From Schumannella sp. 10F1B-5-1 (GTDB lineage Bacteria > Actinomycetota > Actinomycetes > Actinomycetales > Microbacteriaceae): DNA of 64,000 nucleotides. The position numbers and the translations under genes were made by a program. The notes under the pieces are model-generated. The model made no database searches, was not told the DNA's origin, and saw nothing but the letters and a program-made list of their open reading frames with translations. Below are positions 1 through 8,555 of this stretch, piece after piece; position 1 is the first letter of the stretch; every line of letters begins with the position of its first letter. The DNA is taken from contig NZ_VHQH01000039.1 in the NCBI RefSeq assembly GCF_006517535.1, positions 1 through 64,000 on the forward strand, written 5' to 3'.

Positions 1-41
1 CCTACCGCACCGTCACCAACCTGCTGACCGAGTACATCTAG
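1..41 (+). CDS. C-terminal end of an unidentified protein (5' part outside window)
   Basis: The last codons of a gene entering from the left read YRTVTNLLTEYI and stop at TAG 39-41. Too little remains to identify the family. In many actinobacteria the gene before smpB is ftsX (cell-division ABC permease), so FtsX is a guess from gene order only. The peptide is not a clear match to the usual FtsX C-terminus, so I give no symbol. A gap of about 120 bp follows before smpB. Confidence 0.45.
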   Translation, partial: YRTVTNLLTEYI

Positions 42-161
42 CCGCCGGCGGGTGGACCGGGCCGAGCTCGAGCTAGACTGACGGGCTGCGCGCTCGCCCG
101 ACGCTCCGACGTCGACCGGCGAGGCGCGCGTCCGCAGTCGGCACGAGCTCAGGAGGCGATC

Positions 162-650
162 ATGGCCAAGAAGGACGAGGGCACCCGCAACAAGGTGGTC
201 GCCTCGAACCGCCGTGCGCGCCACGACTACCTCATCGAGGACACCTACGAGGCGGGTCTCGTGCTCACGGGCACCGAGGTGAAGTCGCTGCGCGAGGGCC
301 GCGCCTCCCTCGTCGACGGCTACGCCTTCGTCGACGACCGCGGCGAGGCCTGGCTCGACGCCGTGCACATCCCCGAGTACCTCGAGGGGACCTGGAACAA
401 TCACGCCCCGCGCCGCAAGCGCAAGCTGCTTCTGCACCGGGCGCAGATCATCAAGATCACGCACAAGACGAAGGAGGGCGGCTACACGCTGGTGCCGCTC
501 TCGATCTACTTCACCGAGGGGCGCGCGAAGGTCGAGCTCGCGGTCGCGAAGGGCAAGCGGGAGTACGACAAGCGCCAGACCCTGCGCGAGCGGCAGGACC
601 GCCGCGAGGCGGAGCGGGCGATCTCGAGCCGCCGGCACCTGGGCGAGTAG
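162..650 (+). CDS. smpB: SsrA-binding protein SmpB
   Basis: SmpB binds the tRNA-like part of tmRNA and delivers it to stalled ribosomes for trans-translation. The 162-residue protein has the normal family length. It opens with a basic segment, then the oligonucleotide-binding beta-barrel with the family motifs [22 protein letters not shown] and [10 protein letters not shown], and ends in a basic tail ending RRHLGE. The ATG at 162 is preceded by a strong ribosome site, AGGAGG, six bases upstream. Its RNA partner ssrA lies in the same window at 5111, an arrangement often kept close in actinobacteria. Identification is secure. Confidence 0.97.
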   Translation: MAKKDEGTRNKVVASNRRARHDYLIEDTYEAGLVLTGTEVKSLREGRASLVDGYAFVDDRGEAWLDAVHIPEYLEGTWNNHAPRRKRKLLLHRAQIIKITHKTKEGGYTLVPLSIYFTEGRAKVELAVAKGKREYDKRQTLRERQDRREAERAISSRRHLGE

Positions 651-678
651 TCGCGGGCCGCGTCGCGATCCGCGTCCG

Positions 679-695
679 GGTCGCGGCTCGCGACC
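679..695. terminator. Possible short hairpin between convergent smpB and monooxygenase genes
   Basis: GGTCGCG and CGCGACC form a 7-bp stem with loop GCT between the stop codons of two convergent genes. There is no T-tract, and the surrounding sequence is very GC-rich, so this may be chance. Confidence 0.3.
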
Positions 696-709
696 TCGCG
701 GGACCCGGG

Positions 710-1762
710 TCAGAGCGCGTCGATGAGCCCGCGCAGCCCCTCGAGCTGCTGGATGCGCGCTCCCCGCGTCGGCGCGAGCGGCTGCGCCGTCAGCGTCGTC
801 ACGCCCGAGTCGACGAGCGCCTGCAGCCGCTCGCGCACGTGCGTCTCGCTGCCGATCAGCGAGGTGCCGACGAGCAGCTCCTCGGGCACGGCCTCGGCGG
901 CGGCCTTCTTCTCGCCGGCCAGGTAGAGCTCCTGGATGCGCGCCGCCGCATCCTCGAAGCCATAGCGCACCGCGAGGTCGTTGTAGAAGTTCGCGCCCTT
1001 GGCGCCCATGCCGCCGACGTAGAGCGCGACGCGGTCGCGATAGACCTCGAGCGCCTGGTCGGTGTCGTCGGCGATGAGCAGCGGCGCCTGCGCCTGCACG
1101 TCGAGCTCGCTGAGCGACGGGTCGCGGCGCTCGAATCCCGCGTCGAGCGCGTCGCCCCAGGCGAGGTGCGCGCGACCAGGGAAGTAGAACAGCGGGATCC
1201 AGCTCTCCGCGATCTCGGCCGCCTGCGCGACGGCCTTGGGCGTCAGCGCGGCGATCGCGATCGGGATGCGCTCGCGGCGCGGGTGGTTGATGAGCTTGAG
1301 AGGCTTGCCGAGCCCGGTGCCGCGGTCGGCGGGCAGCGGGATCGGGTGGTCGCGGCTCTCGGAGACGACCGGCTCACGGCGCCACAGCATCCGGCACACG
1401 TCGACGGTCTCGCGCAGGCGCGCGAGCGGGCGGTGGAATGGCACGCCGTGGAAGCCCTCGATGACCTGCGGACCCGAGGAGCCGAGCCCGAGCTCGAACC
1501 GGCCGCCGCTGACGTCGTCGAGGCCGGCCGCGGTCATGGCGATCATCGTGGGTGTGCGCGAGAACAGGGGCATGATGCCGCTCGCGAGGGTGATCCGCTC
1601 CGTCACCGCGGCGAGGTAGCCGAGCCGGCTGACGGCGTCGAAGCTGTAGGCCTCGGCGGCGGCGACCACGTCGACGCCGACGCGCTCCGCCTCCACCACC
1701 TCCTCAGCGATCTCGCGGAAGTCGTCGGAGTAGTCGGCCACGATGCCGAGACGAAGGGTCAT
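710..1762 (-). CDS. LLM-class (luciferase-like) flavin-dependent oxidoreductase
   Basis: A 350-residue TIM-barrel monooxygenase of the bacterial luciferase superfamily, probably using FMNH2 or reduced F420. Visible family features are the opening strand TLRLGIVADYSDD, the segment VAAAEAYSFDAVSRLGYLAAVTERITLASGI that lines the flavin site, and GGRFELGLGSSGPQVIEGFHG for phosphate binding. The substrate cannot be read. The gene is probably leaderless: a TAGCGT hexamer (complement of 1769-1774) lies six bases before the ATG and no ribosome site is present. It diverges from the MFS gene at 1851, whose promoter lies in the same 88-bp gap. Confidence 0.85.
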   Translation of the reverse strand: MTLRLGIVADYSDDFREIAEEVVEAERVGVDVVAAAEAYSFDAVSRLGYLAAVTERITLASGIMPLFSRTPTMIAMTAAGLDDVSGGRFELGLGSSGPQVIEGFHGVPFHRPLARLRETVDVCRMLWRREPVVSESRDHPIPLPADRGTGLGKPLKLINHPRRERIPIAIAALTPKAVAQAAEIAESWIPLFYFPGRAHLAWGDALDAGFERRDPSLSELDVQAQAPLLIADDTDQALEVYRDRVALYVGGMGAKGANFYNDLAVRYGFEDAAARIQELYLAGEKKAAAEAVPEELLVGTSLIGSETHVRERLQALVDSGVTTLTAQPLAPTRGARIQQLEGLRGLIDAL

Positions 1763-1850
1763 GGGGCCACGCTACGACAGCTTCGGGCCAGCTGAGCGTG
1801 AGCCCGGCGCGCTCGGCGCGGTGTCGCCGCCCGGTTCTAGGCTGGATCCG
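1763..1850. promoter_or_regulatory. Divergent leaderless promoters for monooxygenase and MFS pump
   Basis: On the minus strand TAGCGT (1769-1774) lies 6 nt before the monooxygenase ATG. On the plus strand TAGGCT (1838-1843) lies 7 nt before the MFS ATG at 1851. Neither start has a Shine-Dalgarno sequence. Convincing -35 boxes are not visible. Confidence 0.5.
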
Positions 1851-3398
1851 ATGAGCGAACCCGACGCCGCGCCGCCCGCCCCGCCGAGCGAGGAGCCCGC
1901 ATCGCCCTGGCGCGCGTTCGCCGTCTGCGTGTCGGTCGCCGCCCTCACGATCCTCGATCTCTCCAAGGTCAACGTCGGCCTGCCGTCAATCGAGAGCGCG
2001 CTCGATGCCGGCCCGACGTCGCTGCAGCTGATCGTCGCCGGCTACGCCCTCGCCTTCGGCCTGGTGCTCGTGCCGTCGGGCCGGCTCGGCGACCTGAAGT
2101 CGCGGCGCACCATGTTCCTGGTCGGGCTGACCGTGTTCGCGCTCGCGAGCCTCGCCTGCGCGCTCGTGCCGACGGTCGAGCTGCTCGTGGTCGCGCGCAT
2201 CGTGCAGGGTGTGGCGGCGGGCATCCAGATGCCGCAGGTGCTGGGCATGGTGCAGCAGCTCTTCGTCGGCCCCGAGCGCGGCCGCGCCTTCGGGCTGTTC
2301 GGCGCGATCATCGGTCTCTCGACCGCCCTGGGGCCGACGCTCGGCGGCCTGCTCATCCTGCTCGGCGGCGAGCAGAGCGGCTGGCGACTGCTGTTCTGGA
2401 TGAACGTGCCGCTCGCCGCGATCCTCTTCGTACTGGCGTGGCGGCTCCTGCCGCGACGTCAGCGCACGGCCGCGGCCGACGCCTCGCTCGATCCCGTCGG
2501 CATCGTGCTGCTCGGGGTCAGCGTGCTCGCGCTCATGCTCCCCTTCGTGCTGACGACCGGGAAGGACGACCCGCCGGCGCGCTGGCTCATCCTCCTCATG
2601 TTCGGGGCCGCATTCGCGGGCTTCGTGCTCTGGGAGCGCCGCTACCGGGCCCGCGGACGCACGCCGATCGTCGACTTCACGCTGTTCCGGCGGGCGAGCT
2701 TCCGCAACGGCACGCTGATCGCGGCGGCGTACTTCGCGGCCATGCCGGCCACCTTCCTCACGGTCACGCTCTTCCTGCAGCAGGGCCTCGAGCTCGCCCC
2801 CGTCTTCGCGGGCATGATCACGATCCCCTTCGCCGTGGCGTCGGCGATCAGCGCCTGGATCTCGGGGCGTCTGGTCGGCCGGATCGGCCGGCCGCTCGTG
2901 CTGGGCGGGCTCGCGATCGTCGTGATCGGGTTCACGGCGCAGATCGCGCTGGCGGTCATCCTGCCTCCCGAGGTCGCGCCGTACGGCATGGCGGCGGCCA
3001 TGCTGGTGGCGGGCATCGGCGGCGGCGCCGTCATCTCGCCCAACCAGACGCTCACGCTCGCCGAGGTGCCGGTCGAGGAGGGCGGCGTCGCGGGGTCGAT
3101 CGGGCAGCTGGGGCAGCGCATCGGCACGGCGATCGGCCTCGCCGCCGGAACCGCCCTCTTCTATGCGGTGATCGCCGGGGAGAGCGGTGGCAGGATCGAG
3201 GTGTACCACGACGCCTACCGCTCGGTGGGCTTCGTGACCATCGGATTCGTGGTGCTGGCGCTCGTGTTCGCGATCGCCGATCAGTGGAGCCGGGCGCGCG
3301 GGCGCGTCGGCGTCACCGGCACCGGGACCGCACCGGGCGACGCCGCCCGGAACGGGGCCCGCGGGGATGCGATCCCGGCGGGGGAGGGGAAGGAGTGA
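1851..3398 (+). CDS. MFS transporter, DHA2 (14-TMS drug efflux) family
   Basis: A 515-residue multidrug/proton antiporter of the EmrB/QacA type by length and motifs. TM1 carries ALTILDLSKVNVGLPSIESAL, equivalent to the DHA2 signature after TM1. The loop 2-3 motif is GRLGDLKSRRTMFLVG, and motif C in TM5 reads GLSTALGPTLGGLL. About fourteen hydrophobic segments are present, followed by a Gly/Ala-rich hydrophilic tail. I start at ATG 1851 because TAGGCT ends seven bases upstream; an upstream in-frame ATG at 1743 would place the promoter inside the gene. It is followed closely by the rhodanese gene. The substrate is unknown. Confidence 0.85.
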   Translation: MSEPDAAPPAPPSEEPASPWRAFAVCVSVAALTILDLSKVNVGLPSIESALDAGPTSLQLIVAGYALAFGLVLVPSGRLGDLKSRRTMFLVGLTVFALASLACALVPTVELLVVARIVQGVAAGIQMPQVLGMVQQLFVGPERGRAFGLFGAIIGLSTALGPTLGGLLILLGGEQSGWRLLFWMNVPLAAILFVLAWRLLPRRQRTAAADASLDPVGIVLLGVSVLALMLPFVLTTGKDDPPARWLILLMFGAAFAGFVLWERRYRARGRTPIVDFTLFRRASFRNGTLIAAAYFAAMPATFLTVTLFLQQGLELAPVFAGMITIPFAVASAISAWISGRLVGRIGRPLVLGGLAIVVIGFTAQIALAVILPPEVAPYGMAAAMLVAGIGGGAVISPNQTLTLAEVPVEEGGVAGSIGQLGQRIGTAIGLAAGTALFYAVIAGESGGRIEVYHDAYRSVGFVTIGFVVLALVFAIADQWSRARGRVGVTGTGTAPGDAARNGARGDAIPAGEGKE

Positions 3399-3400
3399 CG

Positions 3401-4237
3401 ATGACGTCACCGCTGATCGAGGTCGACGAGCTGGCCGAGCGGCTGCAGGCGGGCCGGGTGACGGTCGTGCTGGATGCGCGCTGGCAGCTGGGCGCGAGCG
3501 ACGGACACGAGCGCTACGTCAGCGGGCACATCCCGGGCGCGCTGTTCGTCGACCTGGAGACCGATCTGGCCGACCCGCCCTCGCCCGAGCGCGGCCGGCA
3601 TCCGCTGCCCTCACGCGAGCGCTTCCAGGCTCTGCTGCGTCGCCTCGGCATCGACGCCGGCGATCACGTCGTGGTCTACGACCAGGCGCACGGCGTCTCG
3701 GCGGCACGGTTCTGGTGGATGCTGCGCAACGCCGGCATCACGACTGTGCGCGTGCTCAACGGCGGCCTGCGGGCCTGGGGCGAGGCCGGCGGACGGCTCG
3801 AAGGCGGCGAGGGCGTGCTGCCCGACGACGGCACGATCGAGATCGGCTGGGATCGGATGCCGCAGCTCGACATCGACGAGGCCGCGGCGTTCCCGGATCG
3901 CGGCGTGCTGCTCGACGCGCGGGCCCCGGAGCGCTTCCGCGGCGAGGTCGAGCCGGTCGACCCGCGCGCCGGGCATATCCCCGGGGCGACCTCGGCTCCG
4001 ACGGCGGGCAATCTCGACGAGAACGCCCGCTTCCTCGCCCCCGAGGTGCTCGCGGCCCGGTTCGACGCCCTCGGTGCGGCCGAGGACGCGCAGATCGGCG
4101 CCTACTGCGGCTCCGGCGTGACGGCGGCCCACGTCGTGCTGGCGCTCGAGCTGGCCGGGCGCCGCGCCGCGCTGTTCCCCGGTTCGTGGTCGCAGTGGTC
4201 GAACGACCCGGAGCGGCCCGTGGCGACCGGCGCCTGA
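3401..4237 (+). CDS. sseA: Thiosulfate/3-mercaptopyruvate sulfurtransferase (tandem rhodanese)
   Basis: A 278-residue two-domain rhodanese that transfers sulfane sulfur from thiosulfate or 3-mercaptopyruvate to a thiol or cyanide acceptor. The inactive N-terminal domain covers about 5-135 and the catalytic domain about 150-270. The active loop is CGSGVTA with nucleophile Cys236; this loop is typical of mercaptopyruvate sulfurtransferases. The ATG at 3401 has AAGGAG at a spacing of five; a GTG two codons earlier overlaps the MFS stop. The 2-bp gap to the MFS gene points to co-transcription. Confidence 0.9.
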   Translation: MTSPLIEVDELAERLQAGRVTVVLDARWQLGASDGHERYVSGHIPGALFVDLETDLADPPSPERGRHPLPSRERFQALLRRLGIDAGDHVVVYDQAHGVSAARFWWMLRNAGITTVRVLNGGLRAWGEAGGRLEGGEGVLPDDGTIEIGWDRMPQLDIDEAAAFPDRGVLLDARAPERFRGEVEPVDPRAGHIPGATSAPTAGNLDENARFLAPEVLAARFDALGAAEDAQIGAYCGSGVTAAHVVLALELAGRRAALFPGSWSQWSNDPERPVATGA

Positions 4238-4278
4238 GGCCCCGCCGCGCCGCGTTGCACCGCGCTGCGCTGTACCGC

Positions 4279-4968
4279 TCAGCTCGCGTGCAGCCGCACG
4301 TCCACCTGCGCCGCCACCCGGATGCGCTCGGGCGTGAGGTCGAGCTGCGGCGGCTCGCCGCCGCCGGCCGCGCCGCGCGAGCGCGCCATCAGGGGCGCCG
4401 CGGCGCCGGCGAAGACCCCGCCGCCACCCGACGACGGGCTGGCGTCGCCGAGCATCCCGGGGTCGGCGATCGCGAGCGGGGCGACGTTCTCGAGGCCGAC
4501 GGCGCGGGCGTAGACCTTGCCCTTCTCGAGCGCGGCCCGCACGGCCGCACCGCGCACGGTCGCGAGGGCGGCGCGGCGGGTCTCCTCCGAGAGGTCCCAG
4601 CGGATGCCGGCGATCGTGACGCCGTCGGCGTCGGAGAGCCGGGCGATGACGTCGGCGAGCGCATCCCGGTCGCGGAACCGCGCGCGCACGCCGACTGAGG
4701 TCGAGTGCACGAGGGGGAGTCGCTTGCCCTGGTTGTTCCAGGGGCGCTGCGCCGTGACGCGCACCCGGTCGGCCGACCACCGGGTCACGGCGCCGCTCGC
4801 GTGCAGCGGCTCGATCAGCGCCGTGAGGGCCGCGGCCGTCTCGGTCGCGCGGCGGAACACCGGCTCGCGCTCGGGCCCGTCGACCGCGACGACGAGCTCG
4901 AGCGTCGCGCGCTCCGCCTCGTGCCAGCTCTCGTGCTCGCCCTGCACCGTGATCGTGATCGCATCCAT
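4279..4968 (-). CDS. SIMPL-domain (DUF541) protein
   Basis: A 229-residue protein with the SIMPL/DUF541 fold: start MDAITITVQGEHE, repeated beta-alpha units, and the closing strand RIRVAAQVDVRLHAS. Family members in Gram-negatives are periplasmic and linked to oxidative stress or scaffold roles. Here no signal peptide or membrane anchor is seen, so it is probably cytoplasmic and of unknown function. I start at ATG 4968; a longer reading frame upstream (to 5079) begins with a Pro/Arg-rich stretch unlike the family. A Gly/Ala-rich insert (ASPSSGGGGVFAGAAAPL) interrupts the domain near residue 185. Confidence 0.8.
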   Translation of the reverse strand: MDAITITVQGEHESWHEAERATLELVVAVDGPEREPVFRRATETAAALTALIEPLHASGAVTRWSADRVRVTAQRPWNNQGKRLPLVHSTSVGVRARFRDRDALADVIARLSDADGVTIAGIRWDLSEETRRAALATVRGAAVRAALEKGKVYARAVGLENVAPLAIADPGMLGDASPSSGGGGVFAGAAAPLMARSRGAAGGGEPPQLDLTPERIRVAAQVDVRLHAS

Positions 4969-5110
4969 GGGCTCATCCTGCCCCACCGGTGCGCAGGTCG
5001 GCGGTTGTCGCTTAGTATGGAAGGCCGCCCGGATCCCGGGCGGACTTGGCAACTCCACAGCGCGCGACACGGCCCGCACCTGGCTCTCCTCGAGAGCGGA
5101 TGCGCAGCAC

Positions 5111-5480
5111 GGGGATGATCGGTTTCGACATTGCCTGTGACCCTGCGAGAAGCGGGCCGAGGATGCAGGGTTATCTCGTTAACGCTCTCTGCAACCTATA
5201 GGTGCCAATTCCAAGCGCACCGACTTCGCCCTCGCTGCCTAAGCAGGGTTGAAAGTCCGTCAGACCGGGTTCGCCTTCGCCCCGGACCCTGGCGTCAGCT
5301 AGAAGGCTCGCTGCGGTGTCGTGTCTCAGGGCACCGCGGGACTTGCACTGAGACTGGGCCCGTCGATCTAGGCGTTCGTGACAAAGATCGGGGCCGAGCA
5401 GAACGTCTCCACGGACTACGCCCGTAGAAGGCGCAGCCTTGCAGCAGTGGACGGGGGTTCGATTCCCCCCATCTCCACCA
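5111..5480 (+). ncRNA. ssrA: tmRNA (transfer-messenger RNA)
   Basis: A 370-nt one-piece tmRNA. The 5' end GGGGATGATCGGTTTCGACA pairs with the 3' end CATCTCC followed by A-CCA, giving a seven-pair acceptor stem with one G-U. The T-arm GGACGGGGGTTCGATTCCCCC precedes the 3' end, and CCA is encoded. The tag reading frame is at 5205-5243. A possible -10 box TAGTAT lies at 5013-5018, which would give a precursor with a 5' leader of about 85 nt for RNase P to trim. The 3' end lies about 60 bp before the aldo/keto reductase gene. Confidence 0.97.
5205..5243 (+). other. tmRNA-encoded degradation tag ANSKRTDFALAA
   Basis: Within ssrA, translation resumes at GCC 5205 and ends at TAA 5241-5243, giving ANSKRTDFALAA. 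The ALAA ending is the ClpXP/ClpAP recognition tail conserved in actinobacterial tags. Whether the first Ala is encoded or supplied by the charged tmRNA depends on the resume codon, so the encoded part may begin one residue later. Confidence 0.85.
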
Positions 5481-5542
5481 CAGGATGCTCCGGCATCGGT
5501 CGTGTCGCGCGCTGGGAGTCGCCGCACCCGTCTCACGTCTGG

Positions 5543-6550
5543 ATGCGCATGCCCGAGGCCGATTCCGACCGGTCGATCGCGGCCGCGCCCGGCGGCGCCC
5601 CGGGCGTCACCGGCGGTGATGCCGTCGCGCGCCTCGGCCTCGGTCTGGCCGCGCTCGGCCGCCCGGCCTACATCACGACGCACCGCGACGCCGACCTCGG
5701 CGATCCCGCGCACCGCACGGTCGAGTGGATGCGCGCCCACGCGCACGAGCTGCTCGATGCGGCGTGGGCCGCGGGGATCCGCTACCTCGACGCGGCCCGG
5801 TCGTACGGGCTCGCGGAGGAGTTCCTCGGATCGTGGCTGGCCGCGCATCCGGAGCGCCGCGCCGAGCTGACGGTCGGCTCGAAGTGGGGCTACGCCTACG
5901 TGGGCGACTGGCAGATGGATGCGGCGGTGCACGAGCGCAAGGAGCACAGTCGCGCGCAGCTCGACCGGCAGTGGCCCGAGACCCTCGACGCCCTGGGCGG
6001 AGCACCCGACGTCTATCTCGTGCACTCGGTCACGCCCGACAGCCCGGCGCTCGACGACGCGGCCCTGCTCGACGGACTGCGCGCGATCGCGGCCGACGGA
6101 GTGCGCGTGGGCTTCTCGACCAGCGGGCCGGAGCAGGCCGCCGTGATCGATCGCGCGCTGACGCTCGCCGACTCGCCGTTCTCGGTCGTGCAGTCGACCT
6201 GGAACCTGCTCGAGCCGAGCGCCGGCGGCGCCCTCGCCGCGGCTCACGACGCCGGCTGGCTCGTGGTCGTCAAGGAGTCGCTCGCCAACGGACGCCTGGC
6301 GCCCGGGTCGGCGCCCGCTCCGCTCGATCGCGCGGCCGGCGAGCTCGGGATGAGCGCTGACGCGCTGGCGATCGGCGCCGTGCTGGCGCAGCCCTGGGCC
6401 GACGTCGTGCTGCTCGGCGCCGTCACCGCAGAGCAGCTCGCCGCCAACACCGCGGCGCGGGCCGTGCCGGAAGCCCCGGCCGACCTGGCCGCTCTCGCGC
6501 AGCCGGCCGCCGAGTACTGGGCCGACCGCTCCGCCCTCGCCTGGCGTTAG
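5543..6550 (+). CDS. Aldo/keto reductase
   Basis: A 335-residue (beta/alpha)8 NADPH-dependent oxidoreductase. Catalytic-tetrad regions are visible: Asp and Tyr in YLDAARSYGLAEEFLG, Lys in TVGSKWGYAYVG, and His in DVYLVHSVTPDSP. The cofactor segment near the C-terminus includes LLGAVTAEQLAANTAA. The 5' boundary is uncertain: ATG 5543 and ATG 5549 are two codons apart, neither has a clear ribosome site, and the open frame runs back into ssrA, where it cannot be coding. It converges on the oxygenase gene at 6577. The substrate is unknown. Confidence 0.85.
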   Translation: MRMPEADSDRSIAAAPGGAPGVTGGDAVARLGLGLAALGRPAYITTHRDADLGDPAHRTVEWMRAHAHELLDAAWAAGIRYLDAARSYGLAEEFLGSWLAAHPERRAELTVGSKWGYAYVGDWQMDAAVHERKEHSRAQLDRQWPETLDALGGAPDVYLVHSVTPDSPALDDAALLDGLRAIAADGVRVGFSTSGPEQAAVIDRALTLADSPFSVVQSTWNLLEPSAGGALAAAHDAGWLVVVKESLANGRLAPGSAPAPLDRAAGELGMSADALAIGAVLAQPWADVVLLGAVTAEQLAANTAARAVPEAPADLAALAQPAAEYWADRSALAWR

Positions 6551-6576
6551 GTACACCGGGCGAGGGCGTCCGCGCG

Positions 6577-7608
6577 TCAGGCCCGGCGGGCCGCCAGCAG
6601 GTCCTGGTGGTGCGCCTCGGCCACGTTCGGGTGCGCACGCAGGCGGTAGCGCAGCGCGTTCTCGCCGTAGACCTCGAGGATCTTCGAGTTCTCGGGGTCG
6701 ACGGTCAGCCCGCGCACCTCGGCGGCGAGCTCGGGAGGCAGCGTGAGCTGCGGCATCCGCGCATCCAGGGCCGGGTTGTAGAAGAACGGCACCGAGATGC
6801 GGTCGGTGCCCTCGGCGGGCGAGAACACGCGGTGCAGGGTCGCCTGCAGGTAGCCCTCGCTCGCAAGCTCGAACATCTCGCCGATGTTCACGACGAAGGC
6901 GCCGGACAGGGCCGGGGCGTCGATCCACTCGCCCTGGTGCTCGACCTGCAGGCCCTCCTTGCCGGGCTCGACCAGCAGCAGGGTCAGCACGCCGCCGTCA
7001 CGGTGCTCGCCGACGCCCTGACCCTCGCGGCCCTCGGGGCTGCCGGGGTAGCGCACGATCTTGAGCATGGGGAACGCGGCGTCGCCGAAGGCGGCGTCGA
7101 AGCTGTCCTCGGGGGCGCCGAGCGAGACGGCCCAGGTGCGCAGCAGGCGCAGCGAGAGGTCGCTCAGCTCGCTCACCCAGCGCTCGACGACCGGCTGCAG
7201 CTCGGGCAGCGCCTCGGGCCACAGGTTCGGGCCCTCGAGGCGCCAGTAGTCGGCGGCGTCCTCGCCGTCGGCGGCCTCGTGCACCGGGCGCTCGGCGCCG
7301 ATGTCGATCTGCTCGCGCCAGTCGACGCGGCCGACCGTGAGCTCCTTGCCGACGCGGGTGTAGCCGCGGAACTGCGGGCTGCGCGTGTTCTCGATCGCGA
7401 GCTTCGCCTCTTCGGGCAGCTCGAAGAACCGGCGCGAGAGGGCCAGGATGTCGTCGATCAGCTCCTGCTCGATGCCGTGGCCGACGAGGTAGAAGAACCC
7501 GACATCGCGGGTGACGCGGCGCAGGTCGGCGCGGAAGGCATCCGCCTCCTCGGGGGAGGCGTCGAGGCGGGAGAGGTCGAGCACGGGCAGCGATTCGAGC
7601 ATGGTCAT
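6577..7608 (-). CDS. Isopenicillin N synthase-like Fe(II)/2-oxoglutarate oxygenase
   Basis: A 343-residue non-haem iron dioxygenase. The N-terminal DIOX_N region starts LPVLDLSRLDASPEE. The double-stranded beta-helix carries the iron ligands His and Asp in GEHRDGGVLTLLL and the distal His in LQATLHRVFSP, and the 2-oxoglutarate-binding Arg/Ser pair in DRISVPFFYNP. All ligands are intact. Bacterial members with this architecture are often annotated as generic oxygenases and the substrate is unknown. The start MTMLES (7608) or MLES (7602) is supported by family alignment. A 12-bp perfect palindrome at 7617-7628 lies just upstream and may be an operator. Confidence 0.85.
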   Translation of the reverse strand: MTMLESLPVLDLSRLDASPEEADAFRADLRRVTRDVGFFYLVGHGIEQELIDDILALSRRFFELPEEAKLAIENTRSPQFRGYTRVGKELTVGRVDWREQIDIGAERPVHEAADGEDAADYWRLEGPNLWPEALPELQPVVERWVSELSDLSLRLLRTWAVSLGAPEDSFDAAFGDAAFPMLKIVRYPGSPEGREGQGVGEHRDGGVLTLLLVEPGKEGLQVEHQGEWIDAPALSGAFVVNIGEMFELASEGYLQATLHRVFSPAEGTDRISVPFFYNPALDARMPQLTLPPELAAEVRGLTVDPENSKILEVYGENALRYRLRAHPNVAEAHHQDLLAARRA

Positions 7609-7616
7609 ATCGTGCC

Positions 7617-7628
7617 CTGTCCGGACAG
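7617..7628. promoter_or_regulatory. Perfect 12-bp palindrome upstream of the oxygenase gene
   Basis: CTGTCCGGACAG is self-complementary and ends nine bases before the oxygenase start codon. Its position between a possible -10 (TAACGT, complement of 7636-7650 region) and the start suits a repressor site. No regulator gene is adjacent. Confidence 0.35.
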
Positions 7629-7714
7629 CACCGGATGACCACGTTACGTCGGGCCGGATCCGGCGGCGCGGCGCGGCCCCGGACGTCACATCCGCGCCGG
7701 GGTCTTGCGCTTGG

Positions 7715-8503
7715 TCAGCGCGCTGTGATCGCCAGGACCTCGTCGTGGATGTGGCCGTTGGTCGCGAGCGCGCTGCCCGTCTCGAGCGAGTCGTCGCCGT
7801 CGAGCGAGCTGAAGCGGCCGCCGGCCTCGCGCACGATCGGCGCGATCGGGGCGAGGTCCCAGGGCTTGAGGTCGTATTCGCCGGCCATGTCGAGGGCGCC
7901 CTCGGCGACGAGCATGTACGACCAGATGTCGCCGATGGCCCGGGTGCGCCAGGCGGCGCGGTTCAGCGCGGTGAGCTGCTCGAGGCGGCCTTCGTCATCC
8001 CAGCCGACGAAGGAGTTGTAGCTGATGTTCGCCTCGCCGAGCGTCGCGACGTCGCTGACGTGCAGCGCACGCGGCTCCTCGCCGTGCTGCTGCACGAAGG
8101 CGCCGTGCCCGGTCGCACCCCACCAGCGGCGGCCGAGGGCGGGGGAGCTGACGACGCCCAGCTGCGGCTCGCCGTCGACGACGAGCGCGATCAGGGTGCC
8201 CCAGATCGGCACGCCGCGCAGGAAGTTGGCGGTGCCGTCGATGGGGTCGATGACCCAGACGCGGCCGGCGCCGAGGGTGCCGCCGTACTCCTCGCCGAAC
8301 ACCGTGTCGCCCGGGCGCGCGGCGTCGAGCTGCTCGCGGATGACCTTCTCGACGCGGGTGTCGGCGTCGGTGACGTGCGTGCGGTCGGCCTTGAGCGACA
8401 CGTCGAGGTCGGCGGCGCGGTAGCGGTCGAGCGAGACGAGATCCGCCTCGGCGGCGAGCGAGAGGGCGACGGCGAGGTCGTCGGCGAGGCTGTACGCGGT
8501 CAT
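7715..8503 (-). CDS. hisN: Inositol-monophosphatase-family phosphatase, probably histidinol-phosphatase HisN
   Basis: A 262-residue Mg2+-dependent phosphatase of the IMPase family. Metal ligands are Glu71/72 in FGEEYGG, Asp86 and Asp89 in WVIDPIDGTANF, and the C-terminal Asp in PWDLAPIAPIVREAGG. In actinobacteria the copy next to rsgA and aroA is the one assigned to histidinol-phosphate dephosphorylation in histidine synthesis; that assignment rests on gene order and general similarity, and inositol phosphates cannot be excluded. TAGGCT (complement of 8510-8515) lies six bases before the ATG, so it probably has its own leaderless promoter inside the aroA-rsgA-hisN group. Confidence 0.85.
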   Translation of the reverse strand: MTAYSLADDLAVALSLAAEADLVSLDRYRAADLDVSLKADRTHVTDADTRVEKVIREQLDAARPGDTVFGEEYGGTLGAGRVWVIDPIDGTANFLRGVPIWGTLIALVVDGEPQLGVVSSPALGRRWWGATGHGAFVQQHGEEPRALHVSDVATLGEANISYNSFVGWDDEGRLEQLTALNRAAWRTRAIGDIWSYMLVAEGALDMAGEYDLKPWDLAPIAPIVREAGGRFSSLDGDDSLETGSALATNGHIHDEVLAITAR

Positions 8504-8555
8504 GGGTCGAGCCTATTCCGCGCCGGTGAGTGTCCGGCGGCCGTGGACGCCGGCG

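Noticed and set aside
839-1795. Long open frames antisense to real genes, here and at 14173-18633, 50145-53312 and elsewhere
   Set aside because: They mirror the third-position GC bias of the real genes on the other strand and give Arg/Ala-rich proteins without domains.
5378-5542. N-terminal extension of the aldo/keto reductase
   Set aside because: This frame runs through the 3' end of tmRNA, so it cannot be coding.
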